Source: Sipunculus nudus
Taxonomy: Eukaryota > Annelida > Sipuncula > Golfingiida > Sipunculidae
DNA: 64,000 bases
NCBI GenBank assembly: GCA_026874595.1
Contig: CM049318.1
Location: forward strand, 20,867,456 to 20,931,455
Direction: 5' to 3'
How positions within the stretch are numbered: the stretch's first letter is position 1; every line of letters starts with the position of its first letter. Below the pieces are notes generated by a model. It searched no databases. It was not told the DNA's origin and worked only from the letters and a program-made list of their open reading frames with translations. Position numbers and translations under genes: made by a program. This document shows, one piece after another, positions 36,300 through 48,554 of the stretch.

Positions 36300-38960
36300 C
36301 CTATAGGTTCTAGGGTCATGAGGTCAAAGGTCAAGGTCACTGGACTGGCATTTTAAAAGATACTTTGGATGCATTTTAAGCCAAACTTTCATCCCAGGTC
36401 TTCCATCTTGAATATATAGCTCACTTGCCAATAATGGATGATCCATATAAATTTTGGGGTCACAAGGTCAAAGGTCAAGGCCACAGGAGCTATCTGTCCA
36501 AAAATTAGTTTCTGGATGATAATTCCTGCTTTTATTGATGTAATGATTTCAAAATTGACTTATATATGTCCCATTGAAAAAGCAAGACTCAAATTGATTT
36601 TGGGGTCATGAGGTCAAAGGTCAAGGTCACAGGAAACCTCTATAAAAAGATTGTGGATGCATTTTCAGCCAAACAATTCATCTCAGATCTTTCATCTTGC
36701 ACATATAGTTCACCTGCCAAGAGTGGAAGACCCCTATCAATTTTGAGGTCACAAGGTCAAAGGTGAAGGTCACAGGAGCCATATGTCCAAAAATTAGTTT
36801 CTGGATCATAATTCCTGCTTTTATTGATGTATGGATTTCAAACTTGACTTATATATGTCCCATTGGAAAAGCAAGACCCAAATTGATTTTGGGGTCATGA
36901 GGTCAAAGGTCAAGGTCACAGGACACATCTTTAAAAAGATGTGGATGCATTTTCAGCCAAACATTTCATCTCAGACCTTTCATCTTGCACATATAGTTCA
37001 CCTGCCAAGAGAGGAAGAACCCTATCAATTTTGAGGTCACAAGGTCAAAGGTGAAGGTCACAGGAGCCATCTGTCCAAAAATTAGTTTCTGGATGATAAT
37101 TCCTTCTTTTATTGATGTTTGGATTTCAAAACTTGACTTGAATTTGACCCATTGGAAAAGCAAGACCGGAATTGAATTTGGGGTCATAAGGTCAAAGGTC
37201 AAGGTCACAGGAAACCTCTATAAAAAGATTGTGGATGCATTTTCAGCCAAACAATTCATCTCAGATCTTTCATCTTGCACATATAGTTCACCTGCCAAGA
37301 GTGGAAGATCCCTATCAATTTTGAGGTCACAAGGTCAAAGGTGAAGGTCACAGGAGCCATATGTCCAAAAATTAGTTTCTGGATGATAATTCCTGCTTTT
37401 ATTGATGTATGGATTTCAAACTTGACTTATATATGTCCCATTGGAAAAGCAAGACCTAAATTGATTTTGGGGTCATGAGGTCAAAGGTCAAGGTCACATC
37501 TTCAAAAAGATGTGGATGCATTTTCAGCCAAACATTTCATCTCAGGTCTTTCATCTTGCACATATAGTTCACCTGCCAAGAGAGGAAGAACCCTATCAGA
37601 TTTGAGGTCACAAGGTCAAAGGTGAAGGTCACAGGAGCCATCTGTCCAAAAATTAGTTTCTGGATGATAATTCCTTCTTTTATTGATGTTTGGATTTCAA
37701 ACTTGACTTGTACTTGACCCATTGGAAAAGCAAGACCGGAATTGAATTTGGGGTCATGAGGTCAAAGGTCAAGGTCACAGGAAACCTCTATAAAAAGATT
37801 GTGGATGCATTTTCAGCCAAACAATTCATCTCAGATCTTTCATCTTGCACATATAGTTCACCTGCCAAGAGTGAAAAACCCCTATCAATTTTGAGGTCAC
37901 AAGGTCAAAGGTGAAGGTCACAGGAGCCATATGTCCAAAAATTAGTTTCTGGATGATAATTCCTGCTTTTATTGATGTATGGATTTCAAACTTGACTTAT
38001 ATATGTCCCATTGGAAAAGCAAGACCCAAATTGATTTTGGGGTCATGAGGTCAAAGGTCAAGGTCACATCTTTAAAAAGATGTGGATGCATTTTCAGCCA
38101 AACATTTCATTTCAGGTCTTTCATCTTGCACATATAGTTCACCTGCCAAGAGAGGAAGAACCCTATCAGTTTTGAGGTCACAAGGTCAAAGGTGAAGGTC
38201 ACAGGAGCCATCTGTCCAAAAATTAGTTTCTGGATGATAATTCCATCTTTTACTGATGTATGGATTTCAAACTTGGCTTTGTTATTGACCCATTAGAAAA
38301 GCAAGACCCAAATTGATTTTGGGGTCATGAGGTCAAAGGTCAAGGTCACAGGAAACCTCTTTAAAAAGATTGTGGATGCATTTTCAGCCAAACAATTCAT
38401 CTCAGATCTTTCCTCTTGCACATATAGTTTACCTGCCAAGAGTGGAAGACCCTATCAGTTTTGAGGTCACAAGGTCAAAGATGAAGGTCACAGGAGCCAT
38501 ATGTCCAAAAATTAGTTTCTGGATGATAATTCCTGCTTTTATTGATGTATGTGTTTCAAACTTGACTTGTATATGTCCCATTGGAAAAGTAAGACCAAAA
38601 TTGATTTTGGGGTCATGAGGTCAAAGGTCAAGGTCACAGGACACATCTTTAAAAAGATGTGGATGCATTTTCAGTCAAACATTTCATTTCATATCTTTCA
38701 TCTTACACATATAGTTCTCCTGCCAAGAGAGGAAGAACACTATCAATTTTGAGGTCACAAGGTCAAAGGTGAAGGTCACAGGAGCCATCTGTCCAAAAAT
38801 AAGTTTCTGGATGATAATTCCTGCTTTATTGATGTATAGATTTCAAACTTGACTTGCATATGTCCCATTGGAAAAGCAAGACCCAAATTGATTTTGGGGT
38901 TATGAGATCAAAGGTCAAGGTCACAGGACACATCTTTAAAAAGATCAAGGTCACAGGACC
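36300..38960 (+). repeat. Tandem array carrying about 19 AGGTCA clusters
   Basis: The motif GGTCAnrAGGTCAAAGGTCA, or its AAAGGTGA variant, followed by AGGTCACAGG recurs near 36312, 36458, 36604, 36747, 36890, 37035, 37183, 37327, 37471, 37606, 37752, 37897, 38041, 38177, 38323, 38466, 38610, 38752 and 38898, a mean spacing of about 144 bp. Units alternate: A-type (GGTCATGAGGTCAAAGGTCA) and B-type (GGTCACAAGGTCAAAGGTGA). A-types alternate again between ACAGGAAACCTCT and ACATCTT continuations, giving a higher order of about 573 bp. In-frame translations are repeat products, not genes. Confidence 0.95.
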
Positions 38961-41227
38961 AACATCTTCAACAAGATTGTGGATCGTTAGATGGAATAAA
39001 CAATAAATATGCCAAGTGTCAGTATATGCTGCTAAAAATGGGGGTCTGTTCTTGTAGGAGGGGGGCCTACTATGTCTGGGGATACTCTGGCACCTGCGGT
39101 GCCAAGAAATGTCTAGTTGAAATCCATTCTTGGTCTGTTAATATAGTATTTTACACCAATTATTGCTGTCCATCATATGAATTTATAAAACATTTTATAT
39201 ATCAATGGGTGATGTGTATATTAAACACTATTTTGCTTAGGATAGGCTTTACAGTCCAGTGGTTTCTGATACAGATTTTGCCTGCAGGTGTGATAACGAT
39301 GTTTACATGAAAGAAAATAGGAGAATGTGAACTTTTTCAGCTTGAGGGGGTGTTCATTCACAGCTGAAATTTATTTCCTGCAGCTCTGTTTATAGCTCAG
39401 CATGGACTTAACACTCCAGTTGTTCCTGATACATTGATAGCCCATAGAGTCTGATAGTGATCTTTACATGGAACCAGGTATTCACAAGGTGTGTGTTTAG
39501 TTGGGATGGGAAGTCTGCAACATATGGAATGGAGGGAACGGTCTGTTTGAGACAAGTTACTGATGCAGTGATACAGATAAACATCAGTGTAGGCGGCAGA
39601 TGTAAAGTAAAATAGTAATAGAATGGTGGTGAATCCCCTTCCTTCAGTAAAGTTTGTTGAGTGGAAGTTGTGGCTTGGCTGCCTTGGGTCTGTACAGAAG
39701 TTGCCTCTATGTGTAGGCAGTGTTGTAAAACACAGGTCAGTTACCTTTACCTTGGAAGTTATGTCGTTACCCATGCAGGTCTGTTTGCTGGTTTGTTTGT
39801 TAGGATTCCAAAAAAGCTTCTGAACCTGGTATAGGCCTGTGAATCAATTTGATCATCACCTCTTGATTCAATGATAACATTAGTAGAAAATTTCAGACTG
39901 TCTTTGCAACAAGAGCAAATATTGAATCATAATAGGTTTTTGTAATTTTACCAAGTAAAGAAACAATGTGGCTTTTCCTTTCGCCACCATTTTGTTCCTG
40001 TGTGGGTGGAGGGGTCCACCATCGAGCGGTTAACTTAATCTAGTCCATATACATGATACACAGCCAGCCTCAGCATGACGGGGAAGTACATGAAAAAAAA
40101 AATATTAGAAATGAATGGATTCCAAGGTAAAGAATCAAGGGTCAGGTGAGACACCAATACATTTTGGAACAGAGAAAGATAAAAAGGGGTTGATCCAGTT
40201 GGATTGCTTTTCCTTGGTGGAGGTATGCACTCTGCTGAGTTCCGTTCTGTTCCATAATGGTTTAGTGTGTCTCTGAAATAGAAAATAAATACAGTGAAAA
40301 CTCTCCTGACAATCACCCCATTATCATGACCAGCCCACTAAGAAGACCACGCTTTTTTGGTCTTGGACTAATATAAATCATAATGCAGTTCTCTATCTTT
40401 CACTCAACAGAGAAACATTTATCATGTTTCCCTCAAGGTCATGAAAACATATCATCTCAGAATTTTGAAAATACATAACTGTATGCAGTTTGTCCCATTA
40501 TATCTATATATGTAATTGCAGGGAGAAAAGTGTAATTTTATTCCTTTTAGTTTGATGAACATTTGATGATGAAACTAAGCTACATGAGAAAACAACAGAT
40601 GTTGGACTTATCTGTCTAGATCTGTAATGTAGTAATCTGTGGGACAGTGTTAATATCAGGCCCTGTCCAGGTAGACTAATGCTGCAGGTATTATGGACAG
40701 CTGCTGCTCACTACAACAGCACAGACTGGCCCAGTGCTGAGCCACAGTTTGTATGTTTAGCCATCAGTACTGGAGAGTTTTCTGCCTCAGTTCACTACTG
40801 TCTGCCAGTCTCTGTATAAACAAACAGTCCACATACTGACCAGCATTTCCTGCCCTGTCCAAGGTATAGCCAGCACTGTGTTATGAGTTTTAACCTCAGC
40901 ATGACCTTTATGTGTACTACATGTAGCATTTTGCATGATTCATGCCAGGGGTAGAAATGTTTCATTCTTAAGTTGTCAGGACTAGTGGATTATGAATTTT
41001 GGCCTTGCACTTAACTTCTATTGCAAATTATCATTTGGCATGTTCTAAAACAGGTTAAGAATTGATTGTATGCAGTTTGACAGATCTTTGGCAAGGTTTG
41101 TGTCATTGACCTGTAAGATCATTGAGAGTACTTCATTTAAAATGCCTTAACTGGCTTGTTTCATGTAGGAATAGAAGTTGTATCAGTTGCCATTTTTCAG
41201 AGAAAGTTCACCATTCTCTAGTTTTAT

Positions 41228-42398
41228 TATGCCCCCCGCCACAAAGTGGCCAGGGCATATAGTTTTACCCATGTCCGTCATTCCGTCCTTCCGTCCTTTC
41301 CCAAATCAAACTGTTGTACGGGCTTTTTTTCGCAGTGCCTGCAGATATTGGCCTGATTTTTAGTGTGTGGGCAGATAATGCCCAGTTACAGATTGAGTTC
41401 GCGTTTCGTCCCAGTTGACCTTCTTTTGACGGTTTTACGGGTCCTAAACTTAGAAAATTTCATGAAAAGTAGAAATTTTCATGACAAATACACATGTACA
41501 GACTTTTTTTCGCATTGCCTGCAGATATTGGCCTGATTTTTGGTGTGTGGACAGATAATGCCGAATTACAGATCAAGTTTGCGTTTGGTCCCAGTTGACC
41601 TACTTTTGACCGTTTTACGGCTCCTGAACATAGAAAATTTCATGAAAAATAGAAATTTTCATAACAAATACACATGTACCGACTTTTTTTCGCGATACAT
41701 GCAGATATTGGCCTGATTTTTGGTGTGTGGGCAGAAAATGACCAGTTATAGATTTAGTTTATGTTTTGTCCCAGTTGACCTACTTTTGACCGTTTGACGG
41801 TGCTCTAACACAGAAAATTTCATGAAAAAGTGCACAAGTACGTTTTTTTTCGCAGTGCCTGCAGGTACGGGCCTGATTTTTGGTGTGTGGGCAGTTAATG
41901 ACCAGTTACAAATCAAGTTCTTGTTTTGTCCCAGTTGACCTACTTTTGACCATTTGACTGCTCCTCAACATAGAAAGTTTCATGAAAAATAGAAATTTTC
42001 ATAACAAATGCATATGTACGGACTTTTTTTTCCTCGATGCCTTCAGATACCACCCTGATTTTTTATGTGTGGGCAGATAATGATAGTTACAGACCGAGTT
42101 CGCATTTCTTCTCAGTTGACCTAATTTTGACCGTTTTATGGCTCCTAAACATAGAAAATTTCATGAAAGAGAAATTTTTATGGAAAATGCACATGTATGG
42201 ACTTTTTTTCACAATGCCTGCAGATACTGGCCTGATTTTTGGTGTGTTGCTTGATAATGACCCGTTACAGATCAAGTTTGCATTTTGCCCTTGTTGACCT
42301 ACTTTTGACCATACGACACCTCCTGAACTTATCAAAATTTAACAAATGTTTCTTATTTGCCCCAGGCGGGGGCATTTGTGTTGTTCCAACACATCTAG
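41228..42398 (+). mobile_element. DINE-1/pearl-like element 3
   Basis: Left end TATGCCCCCCGCCACAAAG is followed by a GTCC/TTCC microsatellite (CATGTCCGTCATTCCGTCC). Six core units follow with GCCTGATTTTTGGTGTGTGG near 41351, 41531, 41711, 41871, 42053 and 42230 (about 180 bp each; the step from the third to the fourth is 160). Near the right end GGCGGGGGCAT mirrors the left end. A hairpin GTGTTGTTCCAACAC (42378-42392) and CTAG|TT close the element. Each unit carries CCCAGTTGACCTACTTTTGAC, that is, an AGGTCA half-site on the minus strand. Confidence 0.78.
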
Positions 42399-44832
42399 TT
42401 TTTAGCTCAGCTGACTTTCAGTCATGCTGGGCTATAGCGATGGGTCTTTGTCCGGCGTCCTTCCGTCTGTCCGTCCGGCCGTCCGTCCGTTAGCAGGGCA
42501 CAAATCGTAACTGTAGGGGCTAGGGCCATGAACTCTATGCAGTCTTAGAGGTAATAAAAAGATCTCCTTGCAAACCTGAAATTAGGTCACTGTGACGTAT
42601 ATTCTCGAAGTTATGGGGTGTGTTTTCAACCCCCTAGAAATAACTCTTTGAGACAAAATTTTCATCCCAAACCTTCCATCTTTCACATACAGCTCACCTA
42701 CCAACAGGGGAAGAACCATAATTTTTTTAAGGTCAAAAGGTCAAAGGTCAAGGTCACAGGAGCCTCTTCTTTGAAAAGCCTGTGGATGCATTTTAAGCCA
42801 ACCCTTTCATCCAAATTCTTTGATCTTTCACATATAGCTCACCTACTAAGTTGGAGAAGAATCCTATAGATTTTGAGGTCACAAGGTCAAAGGTCAGGGT
42901 CACAGGATCCACTTCTTTGAAAAGGTAGTGGACACATTTCAAGCTAGACTTTTCATTCCAAACCTTCCAGCACTGATATCGCTTCTCTGCCAACAGGGGA
43001 AAAGACCTGTTGATTTTGAGGTCAAAGGTCAAGTTCACAGCACCCACTTCTTGCGTGGAGTCATTTTCAGGCAAATTTTTCAATCTGTACCTTCCATCTG
43101 TCATATATGGCTTACCTACCAATACGGGAAGAAGCCTATTAATGTTGAGGTCAAAAAGTCAAAGGTCAAGGTCACAATATTTAATTGTTCTAAATGCTTG
43201 TGAGCATATTTCAAGTGTAACTGTTCAACCCAGACCTTCAGTCTTTCACATATGCCACATCTATGCATCACTCAGTTTAACTCAAACTTCATATTTATGG
43301 GTCTTTTTGCTTGAATAAATAACTTATTGATTTTGGGGTCAGCTGGTCAGCAGGTTAAAGGTTGCAGGTCAGAGTTATTCACCCATTGGTTGCCAAGTAA
43401 TTACACCAGATTTAAGTGGTCAGTAGTTACCCATCATTTAGAAAAAATCCAGTTGATATATGGGCAAAAGGCCAAGGTCATAGGTCAGGGATGTTCACAA
43501 TTACTTATTATATAGACCATCTTTATTTTTCTTGTATATATAACCATCCCACTCCAGCTGGTACATCTCCCTGTGTGGCTGTAATTGTGAGTGACACTGG
43601 TGGCATATGACTCCCTTTTGTATCAGCCTATTAAGTTATAAGGCTCAGTGATAAGTACCTTGTTACTTCATAACAAAAACACTTGTCAGAATGCTTCAGC
43701 CAGGCATTAAGACTATGAGAGTATAGTATTAAGGTTTAGCTACTGATTTATAAGATGATGGGAACATTTTGCAGTTTATTTTATGGAATCCCAGCAATAA
43801 ACTTAGTTTCCTAGATATCTGAATATTTTAATATATATCACCACATATAAAAGCAAGTGTTTGTTCTCATAATATGTGGATGTGTACCTTGATTTAGGAT
43901 GGCTTTTTGTTTTATTTCAAGACTCTTAGTCATGCTTTCTGCATTTCTTTTCTTTCAGGTTTGGCAGTGTACCTACCCTGCTGACCCTGTTGAAAAGCAG
44001 AGTGATAATAAAAAATATTGGACTTACACTTTTTACAATTGCATATCTATAAATCTGATATGAGGGCCTGGACATGCCTTTTGAATTATTTTGGGCATTC
44101 ATTACTTGATAATTTGCCCCAAGTTTGGTCTCTTATTGGAGAATGTGGGATATCATATGTCATACTTGTCAGAAATCCATTATGTCTGCCAGTTAGCCAC
44201 CTAAGAAATTCTTTCTTCAGGGCAATTTCAGTAATTTTTCTTTAATGTTTGGTCCGATTTAGAGAATGTTTGTTGTCTGATTTCAGACTTGTCAGAAGTC
44301 CAATATGGCCACCAGGCAACCATCTTTTAATTCCTTTTGATCATATTATCTCAAGAACAGTTAAAGTGAATGCAGTTGGATGTATATTTATGTAATCTTG
44401 TAAAGGATTGGGTCAAATATTTCTGAATAAATATTACCATCATTTATAAAAGTGCAGTACAGTTGGCTTGTATTGAATAAAAATTCATACTGAAGCACCT
44501 GTTTCTCAATAATTCTTGCATGTATTTCCTTGATTTTTGCTATATATTTTGATCTTATATTTGCCCTTTGTGGTGATCCTTTTGAGACTGACAGGTTTCA
44601 AGCAAGCTGTTGGAATAGTTCCTGATAGCTTAACAATCATGCATTTTCCTCAGACCATCAATTCACTGTGTTTTAACCAGACATAGGTGATATATATTTC
44701 TGTTGTCATAGAAAATTTTCAACAAATTGGCAAATTGGTTCTTCAAAATTTGACTGGAAGTTGTGAATCTCAGTCCATGATGTCACAGGTCATGCTTGGC
44801 AGCTGAGCGTCATGACCCATGGGTCACTTGTT
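42399..44832 (+). mobile_element. DINE-1/pearl-like element 4, abutting element 3
   Basis: Left end TTTTTAGCTCAGCTGAC begins directly after the CTAG of element 3 and is followed by a GTCC/GTCY microsatellite (42459-42491). The body contains diverged units with AAGGTCAAAGGTCAAGGTCA at about 42737, 42882, 43019 and 43150, and two diverged units with CAGAAGTCCAATATGGCC-like text (about 44170 and 44295). The right end has CAGCTGAG (44799-44806), mirroring the left end, then a hairpin TGACCCATGGGTCA (44813-44826) followed by CTTGTT. Size is about 2.4 kb. An ERE-like AGGTCACTGTGACGT lies at about 42585. Confidence 0.68.
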
Positions 44833-45135
44833 TGATAAGCTAATTCATGTATAGGTTCTTTTTTTGCTATAAACACACTAGTGGTGTGCTGATTAATCGA
44901 TTATATGGATGATTTGCCATTCTCTTTCATCATAGATTAAATTGGTAGCATTTTTGCATATTCTGTCACAAACGATTATGTGTTGGCATGGAAATAAGTC
45001 ATAATTTTTCACATCATTTTCATATCCAGAAAAAAAAACTCATTTTGTCTTGGTAGCTTAAATTTTTACAGGAATATAGTCTGTCTGCTGTCAAACACTT
45101 GTTAAATATTATAGATTTTCAAAAAGGCTTGTTTT

Positions 45136-45680
45136 TTTTTACACCCATCATATGACGGGAGTATTGTGGTATTTGCTCCATCAGACCGTCCATCTGTCCG
45201 TCAGTCTGTCTGTCCGTTAACTTTTAGTGTCATCACTATAACTTTCCAGGGTTTTGATTGATTTTCACCAAACTCTCCATAACTACTAACCAACGATTAT
45301 CTTGCCTGCGTTCGATTATGGGCAATATCCAAGCAAATTCACAGGTCATTGGCTTCTTTGTGGTGTCACTGCAATAACTTATGAAGAATATGAAGGATTT
45401 TGATAGAACTATTCAGAAATGTTAATCAATAAAATATCTCACCTGAGTTTGATATCCTGCAAAATCCATGCATATTTAATGAAGTCAGAGGTCACCACAC
45501 TTTGGAGGCACCTTGGTGGCTTTCCAAAAATCCTTTGGATTTTTATGAAACTCATTAAACATATTTACCAATAGTTTCTCACCTGAATTATCTTCTCATC
45601 AAAATTCACACATATTTAATGAGGTCAGAGGTCACCAGATACACAACGGGTGTATTATGCACATTTGCGGTGCTCTTGTT
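45136..45680 (+). mobile_element. DINE-1/pearl-like element 5 (short, 0.55 kb)
   Basis: A T-run and ACACCCATCATATGACGGG (itself nearly palindromic) begin the element. A GTCY microsatellite (CCGTCCATCTGTCCGTCAGT) follows, with two core units containing TTTAATGARGTCAGAGGTCA (about 45476 and 45616). The right end has ACGGGTGT, mirroring ACACCC, then a weak hairpin GCACATTTGCGGTGC and CTTGTT. Confidence 0.65.
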
Positions 45681-46324
45681 AAGGATGTGAACAAATCAAG
45701 ATTCTATTTTCTCTTGATTACACCCTCCATCAAAAGATGAAGGTAGATAGATAATGTATGACAGGTGTGTTGGCCGTGCCCCAATATGTCAGGTTTGTTC
45801 TTTCTGCAATAAAGACTTTGATCAAGTTAGATTCCACTGCTACTGGATGGTGTTGAGGTGGTCCTAGTCTCTACCTGTGTACCTGATGCTCCTCGTTAGC
45901 TCCAGGTGTGACTGGTCAGGTAGAATTGGCTGTGGCCTGGTGAGACAGGTCTGGATGGGGTCTAGGGGCTAATGAAAGCTGCCAAAGATGTAATCCCATT
46001 TATCCTGTTTTCATGTCATTGGGTGCTGCGAAATATTCTCATCAGTAATGGTAACAGCAAAAAGTAAATTACCTGACATGTCTCATTAACTTCTTCATCA
46101 ATGTTAATATGTCATTCATCACAACAACATTTACAGTTTCTTTGTTGTTTTCTGCTTCCACACAGCTCAAAACAGATGTCCTGGCCCCATTTTGCATTGC
46201 TCATGTACAAATATCTTGTTTAGTTACTTTATTATGAAGGGTTTATATGTACCTTGATAATTAACATAATTGTTTGGGCCAAAACAATGTTTATTACCGG
46301 AGAACTCCTCTGAGCCCACGTTAC

Positions 46325-46995
46325 AGATTTTTCCAAAACTTGACCCCATTATCAGTTCATATGTGAACTGGTGCCTAACCATTTTACGTTGACCTCTGAG
46401 CTTTCCTGTTTGCAGTGCGTCCTGCAGTCTGTGCCTCTGTTTTCACACATTAACCCATATATCTTTGGACTTGTTTGACCAATCTGGCTGAAATTTGGTA
46501 TGAGTGTAGCTCTTGGATAGCTTTATATCATTAAATAAACTGGTGGCACCACCTGCAACCATTTTTGCACAGCGTCCATCTGTTTGTTTGGGGTGGGTAA
46601 AAATCACTTATATCTCTGCAGTGGTTGGACTTATCCACCTGAAATTTTGTATGTGTATACATCCTGGATAGCTTTCTTGATTTTATGTTTGGTGGTTCCA
46701 CCTACATTCACTTTCACGCTGCAGATATCCATGCTCATCTGCCTAGGGTAAAAATTACTCATTTCTCAGCAGTGGTTTGACCTATCCACCTGAAATTTTG
46801 CATATGTATACATCTTGGATAACTTTCTCTTTAAAAAAACAGGTGGCACCACCTACAAACATGTTTATGTAGCAGACATCCATGCTTATATGCAACACAT
46901 CTCACTCTTTATTTCCCCTTGCCACTCAGTCCATGCCTAACTTCACCAGTCCCACTCTAATTTCGGCAGATACATATAGTCACTTGTAGACTACC
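46325..46995 (+). mobile_element. Core fragment related to element 1
   Basis: The segment follows 19805-20060 of element 1 (TGAACTGGTGCCTAAC, CATTAACCCATATATC, GCGTCCATCTGTT), then about two half-units of its core. It ends with the same trailer as 21313-21423 (TGCAACACATCACGCTTTAT in element 1, CATCTCACTCTTTATTTCCC here). Neither terminal module of the family is present, so this is a truncated or internally deleted relative. Confidence 0.8.
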
Positions 46996-47202
46996 TGTAT
47001 TCTAGTTAAATCAATAAGTTTTTTCCAAAATTGATCAGCTGGATGAGAGAACAATAACGTAAGACTATAATCCTTTAATTGTATAATTGATTATAATACT
47101 TATTACTTTTATGTTTATTATTTGTAAAAACAAAGAACGAGTGTCGGTTAACTAACATTTGTAGAAAGATGATGATGTACCTTCATTTTATATATATATG
47201 TC

Positions 47203-47675
47203 AGAGACGAGATTGAAATCCAGGCGGATTTTAAATTCACCTAGGCGAGATCACAATCGCAATCTCGTCTAGGCGAATTTAAAATCCATCATGGAGCAGG
47301 CCAGGATTTTAATCTCGCCTAGGCGAGATCACAATCGCAATCTCGCCTAGGTGAGATTAAAATCCATCATGGAGCAGGCCAGGATTTTAATCTCGCCTAG
47401 GCGAGTTTAAAATCTGTCTGGTGTCATCCAGGCGAGTTTAAAATCTGCCTGATATCACTTGGGCGAGTTTAAAATCTGCCTAGGCGAGATTAAAATAGTG
47501 ATCTGATCTATTTTCCCAATAAATTATGCATTGTAATTGACTTAGGAAAGATGTTTTCAGTCAGATTTTCAATATTTTAACACTGAATGGTTATGTATAG
47601 TTCACAAGTTATATATTTATTAATATTTACAGAATATTATATTATTAATGTAATAATTTACATTAATTTTGGAAA
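47203..47675 (+). repeat. Left inverted arm of foldback element
   Basis: Contains six CTAGGYGA modules, two exact copies of CCATCATGGAGCAGGCCAGG and an AT-rich inner portion. Pairs with the right arm. Confidence 0.85.
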
Positions 47676-48523
47676 TGGAATATTTTATATTAAATATTTT
47701 TTATTAATATGGTTATGTATAGTTCACAAGTATTTTATTTAATAATATTTTCAGAATATTATAATATTTATGTAATAATTAACATTAATTTTTTTATTTT
47801 ATATTTTTATTTATAAACTAGGTAATAAGAAACTTACATTGGTATTGTATATGGCATATTCAAATGATATATGATGTGGGCTGCTGCTGATTATTTACAT
47901 AATAATTTTGTTGTCAATATTAATTTGAAGGGAAACTGGTATTAGTAATATTAGTTATGTAGTATTTTAAAAAGACAAAAGGAACATAGCTCATTTATTT
48001 TTTATCAATATAATTCAATGCATGTTCACATGCATAAATGATCTATTACTCTATGAATCTAGAAATCATATTTTTTCTGATATGATATAATACTGTCAAA
48101 AAAAAGGCAGTTATCTTGTAACACAGTCTACATAAATATTGAAGCTTCACAAAATGCCTCACAAAACATTAAAAAAAAGATCAGAAGAATATTATATACA
48201 TTATAAGAAAAGACTAAATAAGACAAAGAAATATTCACATGCATACATCTGTGTATCAACTTTTACCTTTTCTCATATGATGTTTAATTACCAAAAAAAG
48301 GACGGTGTATCAAAGTCCATCATAAATACTGATACCCTGCATATTTTGTACCATAAGTGTACATGTTTTGACAGTTGAGTGTTGAATACCTGGGTGAAAA
48401 GAAACATTTGAACTAGATCAACCAACTCATTTGTTCTGTTTGTCCTGTAAGAACAATCAAATAGGATGATTGTTTATGTTAATGTGTAATATACTCATTA
48501 AATAGTGAAGTAATAGCTATCTA

Positions 48524-48554
48524 GACTAATCTATCTATCTGTCTATCTATCTAT
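48524..48554. repeat. (CTAT)n tetranucleotide run
   Basis: Short imperfect CTAT/CTGT repeat inside the foldback element's centre. Confidence 0.8.

Larger units (their letters stand above)
35637..39116 (+). mobile_element. DINE-1/pearl-like element 2 with large tandem core
   Basis: The left end has GTATCCCCAGAC and then a short palindrome (CCCCAGACAAAGTCGGGGG). Next come a (CCG)13 microsatellite, about 500 bp of body and a 2.6-kb tandem array. The right end has GTCTGGGGATAC (39074-39085), the exact reverse complement of the left 12 bp, followed by a hairpin GGCACCTGCGGTGCC (39089-39103) and CTAG|TT (39113-39116). Subterminal inverted repeats plus a 3' hairpin and CTAG end are the hallmarks of Helentron/Helitron-type non-autonomous elements. 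No Rep/helicase protein is encoded. Confidence 0.75.

Noticed and set aside
36831-38752. Several 60-97-codon frames in the tandem array
   Set aside because: They repeat with the monomer and encode near-identical text in each copy; repeat translations, not genes.
39397-39774. 125-codon minus-strand frame
   Set aside because: No recognisable domain, no splice context and composition like neighbouring non-coding DNA.
40285-40370. CAGTGAAAACTCTCCTGACAATC as a second MITE end
   Set aside because: The start resembles the MITE at 34573, but no inverted partner was found nearby.
43960-44005. Exon-like segment after TTTCTTTTCTTTCAG
   Set aside because: The acceptor looks good but no GT donor follows at a sensible place, the frame has no similarity to the PDZ domain, and it lies inside element 4.
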